Below are positions 62,879 through 64,000 of a stretch of 64,000 nucleotides of DNA, piece by piece (position 1 is the stretch's first letter; each line of letters opens with the position of its first letter). The stretch spans positions 62,001 through 126,000 of the forward strand of contig NZ_JBDKWG010000148.1 in assembly GCF_040151475.1 (NCBI RefSeq), given 5' to 3'. This stretch comes from CAXBNB01 sp040151475 (lineage in GTDB: Bacteria > Bacteroidota > Bacteroidia > Cytophagales > Cyclobacteriaceae). The notes beneath the pieces are model-generated. The model had not been told where the DNA came from, did no database searches, and saw only the letters and a program-made list of their open reading frames with translations. The position numbers and the translations under genes were made by a program.

Positions 62879-63451
62879 TTATTGTTCTACTTCAACTATC
62901 ATTTCAATCTCTACTGCAATATTTCCGGGTAGTGAACCCATACCAACGGCAGCTCGGGCGTGTTTGCCTTTGTCACCAAAAACTTCAACCATTAAATCTG
63001 AGTAGCCATTGACAACTTTTGGGTGCTCGGTAAAATCCGGTGCAGCGTTTACCATTCCCAATACTTTTACTATCTTTTTCACTTTATTTAGGTTACCCAA
63101 TTCTGCTTTTAATACAGAGAGTTGATTTATAGCTGTGATACGAGCAGCTTCATAGCCTTGTTCTATGCTTAAATCTGCTCCTACTTTTCCTGTGATGTTT
63201 TCACCATTTTGCTGAAGTGGCCCTTTGCCAGCCATAAAAATAAGATTACCCACTCTAACGGCATTCACGTAATTGGCTACTGGTGCAGAAGGGTCACTGA
63301 GTTCTATTCCTAGTATTTTCAGTTTTGCTTCAGGGTCGTAATCTGAAAAAGACTCTTCTGTAACTGTAGGTTTGTTTTCATCTTTTTGAATTGAAGAACA
63401 GGAAACGATATATAAGGATAGAAATAAAACGCCTGGGATTTTGTTTTTCAT
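62879..63451 (-). CDS. RidA-family protein with lipoprotein signal
   Basis: 190 residues. The C-terminal ~150 residues are a RidA/YjgF fold ('ANYVNAVRVGNLIFMAGKGPL', 'EQGYEAARITAINQLSVLKAE', 'KHARAAVGMGSLPGNIAVEIEM'), including the conserved Arg before the 'GSLP' block that binds the imine carboxylate. RidA hydrolyses 2-aminoacrylate and related imines in the cytoplasm. Here a hydrophobic N-terminus with a lipobox 'YIVSC' sends it to the envelope, which is unusual. It follows, 118 bases downstream, a PLP lyase-like gene. ATG 63451 is chosen over TTG 63457. Confidence 0.87.
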   Translation of the reverse strand: MKNKIPGVLFLSLYIVSCSSIQKDENKPTVTEESFSDYDPEAKLKILGIELSDPSAPVANYVNAVRVGNLIFMAGKGPLQQNGENITGKVGADLSIEQGYEAARITAINQLSVLKAELGNLNKVKKIVKVLGMVNAAPDFTEHPKVVNGYSDLMVEVFGDKGKHARAAVGMGSLPGNIAVEIEMIVEVEQ

Positions 63452-63569
63452 TGTCAAATAAATTGGTCGAGGTGACAGTTTTTTACTTATTTAATAGCAC
63501 AAAGTTGGTGTTTTCTCTATTAGAAGAAACCCCTGACCTTGTGCTATTTTTTTCAGTCTATGGATTGAA

Positions 63570-64000
63570 CTATGCATTGGCCAATATTTCTGCCACTCTT
63601 TTGGCCACTATTCTTTCTTGCCCTGGCTCCATCATCCAGGTAGTTATTCCTATGTGGTCACTTCCGCCTACTGTTTCAATTGAGGGGTGTCCATCTTTTA
63701 GTTTTTTGCGTGCATCATTTGCACTGATCTTAACTATATTCTCATCCCATTTGATTCTTAAAGAGGGCACATGATTGGCATATGGAGGCACATATATTTC
63801 AGTCTCAACACCTTTAACCGACTTTGCACTGTCGCTGATAAGTTTGATTTGAGCTTCCCACATTTTCCATTCTTTATCATGGTCTTTTGCCAGATACATT
63901 TCAAGAGCCACCAACATTCCCAGTACTTCTTCTTTATTTACTTTCATGCCTCTTCCGATGGTGGTGCCACGTGGTGGAGTATGCAATCTTGCTGCTTCGA
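63570..64000 (-). CDS. SelA-like PLP-dependent lyase (5' end cut by window)
   Basis: Only the C-terminal ~142 residues are visible; the frame is open to the window edge. 'EAARLHTPPRGTTIGRGMKV' followed by 'NKEEVLGMLVALEMYLAKDHD' and 'SLRIKWDENIVKISANDARKK' match the SelA / D-glucosaminate-6-phosphate ammonia-lyase-like PLP group (aminotransferase class V fold). These enzymes eliminate ammonia, with an enamine/imine as intermediate, which fits a RidA partner in the next gene. Because the active-site Lys lies outside the window, the subgroup is uncertain. Apparent ATG/TTG codons at 63986 and later are internal. Confidence 0.75.
   Translation of the reverse strand, partial: EAARLHTPPRGTTIGRGMKVNKEEVLGMLVALEMYLAKDHDKEWKMWEAQIKLISDSAKSVKGVETEIYVPPYANHVPSLRIKWDENIVKISANDARKKLKDGHPSIETVGGSDHIGITTWMMEPGQERIVAKRVAEILANA

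Noticed and set aside
1..64000. Search for CRISPR arrays, insertion sequences, phage genes, tRNA and rRNA
   Set aside because: No regular direct repeats with spacers, transposase-like frames, integrases, or tRNA/rRNA-like segments were seen by eye; a covariance-model scan was not possible.

Overview
The window reads as a chromosomal segment of a Bacteroidota bacterium, probably of the Cytophagales type. The evidence is AT-rich DNA, start regions with weak Shine-Dalgarno signals, several upstream regions carrying the phylum-type -7 element TAnnTTTG, a giant PKD-domain protein with a type IX secretion C-terminal tail, and families common in this phylum (DUF5723, DUF5672, LIC_10190, lysine-rich cold-shock protein). 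No rRNA, tRNA, CRISPR array, transposase or phage gene was recognised. Both window edges cut genes.

Layout. (1) 1-2847, + strand: the end of a cytochrome oxidase operon (subunit III, caa3-type subunit IV, strong terminator), then an assembly cluster (Sco-like protein, DUF420/CtaM-like protein, a small exported CxxC protein, DUF983). (2) 2989-9172, + strand: a very large NtrY-like sensor kinase, an MtfA-type peptidase, a DciA/DUF721 protein and a secreted transglutaminase-like protein preceded by three 11-bp phased repeats. (3) 9181-10175, - strand: a phosphoribosyltransferase and an Lrp/AsnC regulator. (4) 10333-37490, mainly - strand: a polysaccharide cluster. It starts with GDP-fucose synthesis (gmd, fcl), a multi-pass protein and an ABC exporter (Wzm/Wzt), and continues with methyltransferases, a GT11 fucosyltransferase, a GT61 enzyme, a series of GT2/GT4 glycosyltransferases and an MBOAT/SGNH acylation pair. 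It ends in a 1916-residue PKD/beta-propeller protein with a type IX tail. Two genes in it (FkbM, LIC_10190) lie on the opposite strand. (5) 37635-47559: a further glycosyltransferase, a TPR protein, exported MBL and VOC proteins, rocD, cdd, a saccharopine-dehydrogenase-like enzyme, a TonB-dependent receptor and a cold-shock protein. (6) 47990-56555: a di-haem cytochrome with an outer-membrane protein, a LytTR response regulator, a hybrid histidine kinase, a DODA-type dioxygenase and a porin. (7) 56810-64000: hldD, a PTPS/QueD protein, lpxB, DUF5723, a large lipoprotein, a lipoprotein-type RidA and a truncated SelA-like PLP enzyme.

How it works together. Regions 4 and 7 both serve the outer envelope: HldD and LpxB supply the lipopolysaccharide core and lipid A, while the large cluster makes and exports a probably fucosylated, acylated polysaccharide by the ABC route. 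No Wzx flippase is seen. The PKD protein's reading frame overlaps the last glycosylation gene, so a surface protein and a surface glycan are probably expressed together. The most unusual items are the propeller inserted inside a PKD domain with the whole unit duplicated, the Sco-like protein with altered copper-site residues, the 11-bp repeats at 8292-8324, and a RidA protein with a lipoprotein signal. All family assignments come from motif reading, without database searches.
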